64,000 nt of DNA from Vibrio bathopelagicus. GTDB lineage: Bacteria > Pseudomonadota > Gammaproteobacteria > Enterobacterales > Vibrionaceae. The notes beneath the pieces are model-generated. The model saw nothing but the letters and a program-made list of their open reading frames with translations, did not search any database and had not been told where the DNA came from. The stretch spans positions 1,860,001 through 1,924,000 of the forward strand of contig NZ_CP062500.1 in assembly GCF_014879975.1 (NCBI RefSeq), given 5' to 3'. Every line of letters starts with the position of its first letter. Positions within the stretch are counted from its first letter, which is position 1. Below, piece by piece: positions 63,001 to 64,000 of the stretch. The translations under genes were made by a program, and so were the position numbers.

Positions 63001-64000
63001 TTGTCCAATCGGCGCATAGGCGCTGTTTAATTTGTCTTGCGGGTACGCGCGCCAAATCATAGGGGTGACCACAGTTTCTGTTGGGCCATAGCCATTGATA
63101 ATGCGAGGAGGTTTCACGATCTGTTGCAAGCGCTGATAGGTTTCCGCGGTGAAGGCTTCGCCACCAAGTGTCCAAGAACGAACGTTGAGTGACGGCTTTT
63201 TGTATTCAATCCAGTCAAGTAATGGCCCAACATAACTCGGAGGAAAACAGGCGATGGTGATATTGTCATCACGTAGCACTTCGCAGGTTTTCTCGACACT
63301 CCACAACTCTTGGTCTCGAATGACAAGCTTACTGCCAAACGCCAACGGTACAGTCCAACGCTCAACGGCACCATCAAAGCTAATTGAAGCGAAGTGAAGC
63401 TCAACATCCTCTGGCGTCATGCCGTACTGCTGACCAATGGTTTGAACGTGCATCGACAAACCTATGTGATTGATCGCTACGCCTTTGGGCTTACCAGTAG
63501 AGCCTGACGTATAAATAATGTAAGCCAGTTGTTCAGGAAGTATCGTCGGCGCTAATTCTGCTTGTTCATATTCTCGCGTGTCTAAAGATTGGGTTAAGTC
63601 TTTCAGGCAATAAACGAAAGAGCTTACTTGAGGTAATAATGTGTCAAACTCAGATTGAATATTCTGCCAACGTGACTCTAAGCCTTGCTGGGTAACCACA
63701 AACCCAGCCTTAGAATCCTGAATCATGTATGCCAAACGCTCAGTTGGATAGTCAGGATCAAGTGGCAGAAATGCCCCACCCGCTTTCATTACCGCAACCA
63801 TAGCGACAATCATGTCCACTCCTCTTTCAAAGAGCACACCAATAGCTTGATCGCGCTGCACGCCTTGAGCAAGGATTCGGGACGCTAATAGAGATGACGC
63901 CGAGTCCAGCTGTTGATAACTCAACTCAAGGTCTTGATGCTTCAATGCGATGGCATCAGGTTGTACATGTGCTTGTTGAGCAATTAATTCAACGATCGAC
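60031..64000 (-). CDS. Nonribosomal peptide synthetase, 3' part (A-PCP-E-TE), runs off the right edge
   Basis: At least 1322 residues; the frame is open to the window edge, so the N-terminal modules are missing here. A TTG at 63945 is not the start. Order from 5': adenylation domain (YTSGSTGKPKG, YRTGDLVRW, PLTPAGKVDR), carrier (DNFFALGGDSI), epimerisation domain (HHLAVDGVSWRIL, EGHGRE), thioesterase (GWSLGGALAQ). My hand alignment to GrsA gives the pocket DGECTGGVTK, with a Glu at position 239 that suits a basic or hydroxamate side chain. The final residue would be a D-amino acid. With the hydroxylase and acyltransferase this fits a hydroxamate siderophore, perhaps of the amphibactin type. 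Confidence 0.88.
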   Translation of the reverse strand, partial: SIVELIAQQAHVQPDAIALKHQDLELSYQQLDSASSLLASRILAQGVQRDQAIGVLFERGVDMIVAMVAVMKAGGAFLPLDPDYPTERLAYMIQDSKAGFVVTQQGLESRWQNIQSEFDTLLPQVSSFVYCLKDLTQSLDTREYEQAELAPTILPEQLAYIIYTSGSTGKPKGVAINHIGLSMHVQTIGQQYGMTPEDVELHFASISFDGAVERWTVPLAFGSKLVIRDQELWSVEKTCEVLRDDNITIACFPPSYVGPLLDWIEYKKPSLNVRSWTLGGEAFTAETYQRLQQIVKPPRIINGYGPTETVVTPMIWRAYPQDKLNSAYAPIGQPVGERRLYVLDAQLNKVAFGKVGELYIGGEVGLARGYLEQPDLTSERFIPDPFTNTGNGSDGSIGERMYRTGDLVRWNNEGVMEYIGRVDQQVKIRGFRVELGEIESRLQSISKVEHCVVVVKEVGQQKQLFGYLQSREPERFELDDILEALSRELPDYMVPSQLMVLDKLPLTPAGKVDRASLPTMDGKTQSVATLVLPKTEQEMLLVDIWQQLLGTAQVSCSDNFFALGGDSILCLQMVSKVRVAGYNLTPQQVFEAKTLTDLAEALDIHKAAKERVLTEEAFGLMPIQAHFFAQAFPEPDYWNQHICVELKQDMNTDYLELAIQALVKQHPSLRLAFNQQQGHWKQQYQPYQEREYLWRTSVDSEEAFSAFAQEIQQSMDIASGRLIQAGYAELSESPNRLMIAIHHLAVDGVSWRILLDDLWKAYQQQVAGQVIELVPNSSAMDETVQSIEQWSSSEQGKLMQYTWHELAENSSNLLENRPDIAPAFYQDKQAYKTKLSSELSQTLLRVSNTSHGDTQSVLITALVSALASEEQTDVPLYLEGHGRESSVFSNVDLSRMVGWTTSLYPMVGHFQPDILSVLRQTREYLENVKKDGGIGYGLRYLNQNANDTYRASATFNYLGQYTSDGFVHWCAPIEDGSSPQSGLNQMLTPLVVNAQVVSGQLSLSWEFATTHYSLADIEQIATQYVASLTALIAAMNEEAQTAQTNECSPNLRLIEKLNSTADENEPVFCIHPVTGRVTGYQRLAQALEGERSVFGIKSKSFISDDVFDTSFADMAETYYQTIKQIQPCGPYRLVGWSLGGALAQEIVNRLEKNDDDVAFVGLLDCYVPGTEIAEDQWDSPTSKTKLIEHISLLLGSITEEQGKRCVQLLDSVVPSRWPEVFNTWLSENQFDRYMADNAKQMLYSWAVEQHMRALCRGYQLPKIKTQLHCWWAGQPNGRSELLSKGLNNYNDLQFSAVVDTDHLGIVQNNTVIKDLYRHLYCE

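Noticed and set aside
63945..64000. The NRPS gene starts at 63945
   Set aside because: The codon is TTG, and upstream codons continue a normal adenylation-domain N-terminus (VELIAQQAHVQPDAIALK) to the window edge.

Overview
The window looks like chromosomal DNA from a marine Vibrio, most likely of the Splendidus clade. The reasons are integron recombination sites of the Vibrio repeat (VCR) type, about 120 bp long, and a gene set typical of the genus: an arginine ABC transporter operon, glpT/glpQ, a SEC-C protein of the PBPRA1643 type, a Rof protein, a CatB acetyltransferase and a hydroxamate siderophore cluster. The species is an inference; no rRNA gene or other species marker is present.

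Layout. (1) Bases 1-1781 are the end of a gene-cassette array: three cassettes, all on the minus strand, separated by full attC sites. The array stops at a 155 bp dyad-rich element that looks like an attI-type boundary, but no integron integrase gene follows. (2) 2.0-14.1 kb is ordinary chromosomal content: the arginine transport operon artPIQM with a candidate ArgR operator, an ABC exporter, a thioesterase, a U32/RlhA-type protein, a GST, a Rof-like protein, a cytochrome c and an Omp85-type barrel. (3) 14.2-35.5 kb is a long run of mostly minus-strand, mostly monocistronic small genes (CatB, SDR, HAD, GNATs, VOC, HD, DUF2000, DUF3291, DUF1801 and so on). Degenerate attC remnants lie at several 3' ends, so much of this run reads as a fossilised cassette array. 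Embedded in it are plus-strand genes, including a mesX-mesD pair for folate-independent methionine synthesis and a MarR regulator with a divergent membrane protein. (4) 35.5-43.2 kb is a second, well preserved integrase-less cassette array (CALIN) with intact attC sites. Two insertion sequences have landed in attC sites: an IS110/IS1111-type element and an IS3-family element. This array also ends at a copy of the 155 bp element, 41.4 kb from the first copy and in the same orientation. (5) 43.4-50 kb has more small minus-strand genes (Maa-type acetyltransferase, VOC, RsuA, NUDIX, HAD, GNAT, ASCH). (6) 50.1-52.6 kb is glpT-glpQ. (7) 53-55 kb holds a lipoprotein, a small barrel-like protein and a DUF3297 protein. 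(8) 55.3-64 kb is an iron-uptake cluster: an ornithine N-hydroxylase, a hydroxamate acyltransferase and a TonB-dependent receptor in one operon behind a clear Fur box, with the 3' part of a nonribosomal peptide synthetase (A-PCP-E-TE) running off the right edge.

How the parts work together. The siderophore genes form one pathway: ornithine hydroxylation, N-acylation, NRPS assembly and TonB-dependent uptake. The art genes form one transporter. mesX and mesD act as a pair. Most of the rest are independent accessory genes that carry their own expression signals, as expected of present or former integron cassettes. The most unusual features are the paired 155 bp boundary elements without an integrase, the two insertion sequences inside attC sites, and several short tandem repeats in or beside genes.
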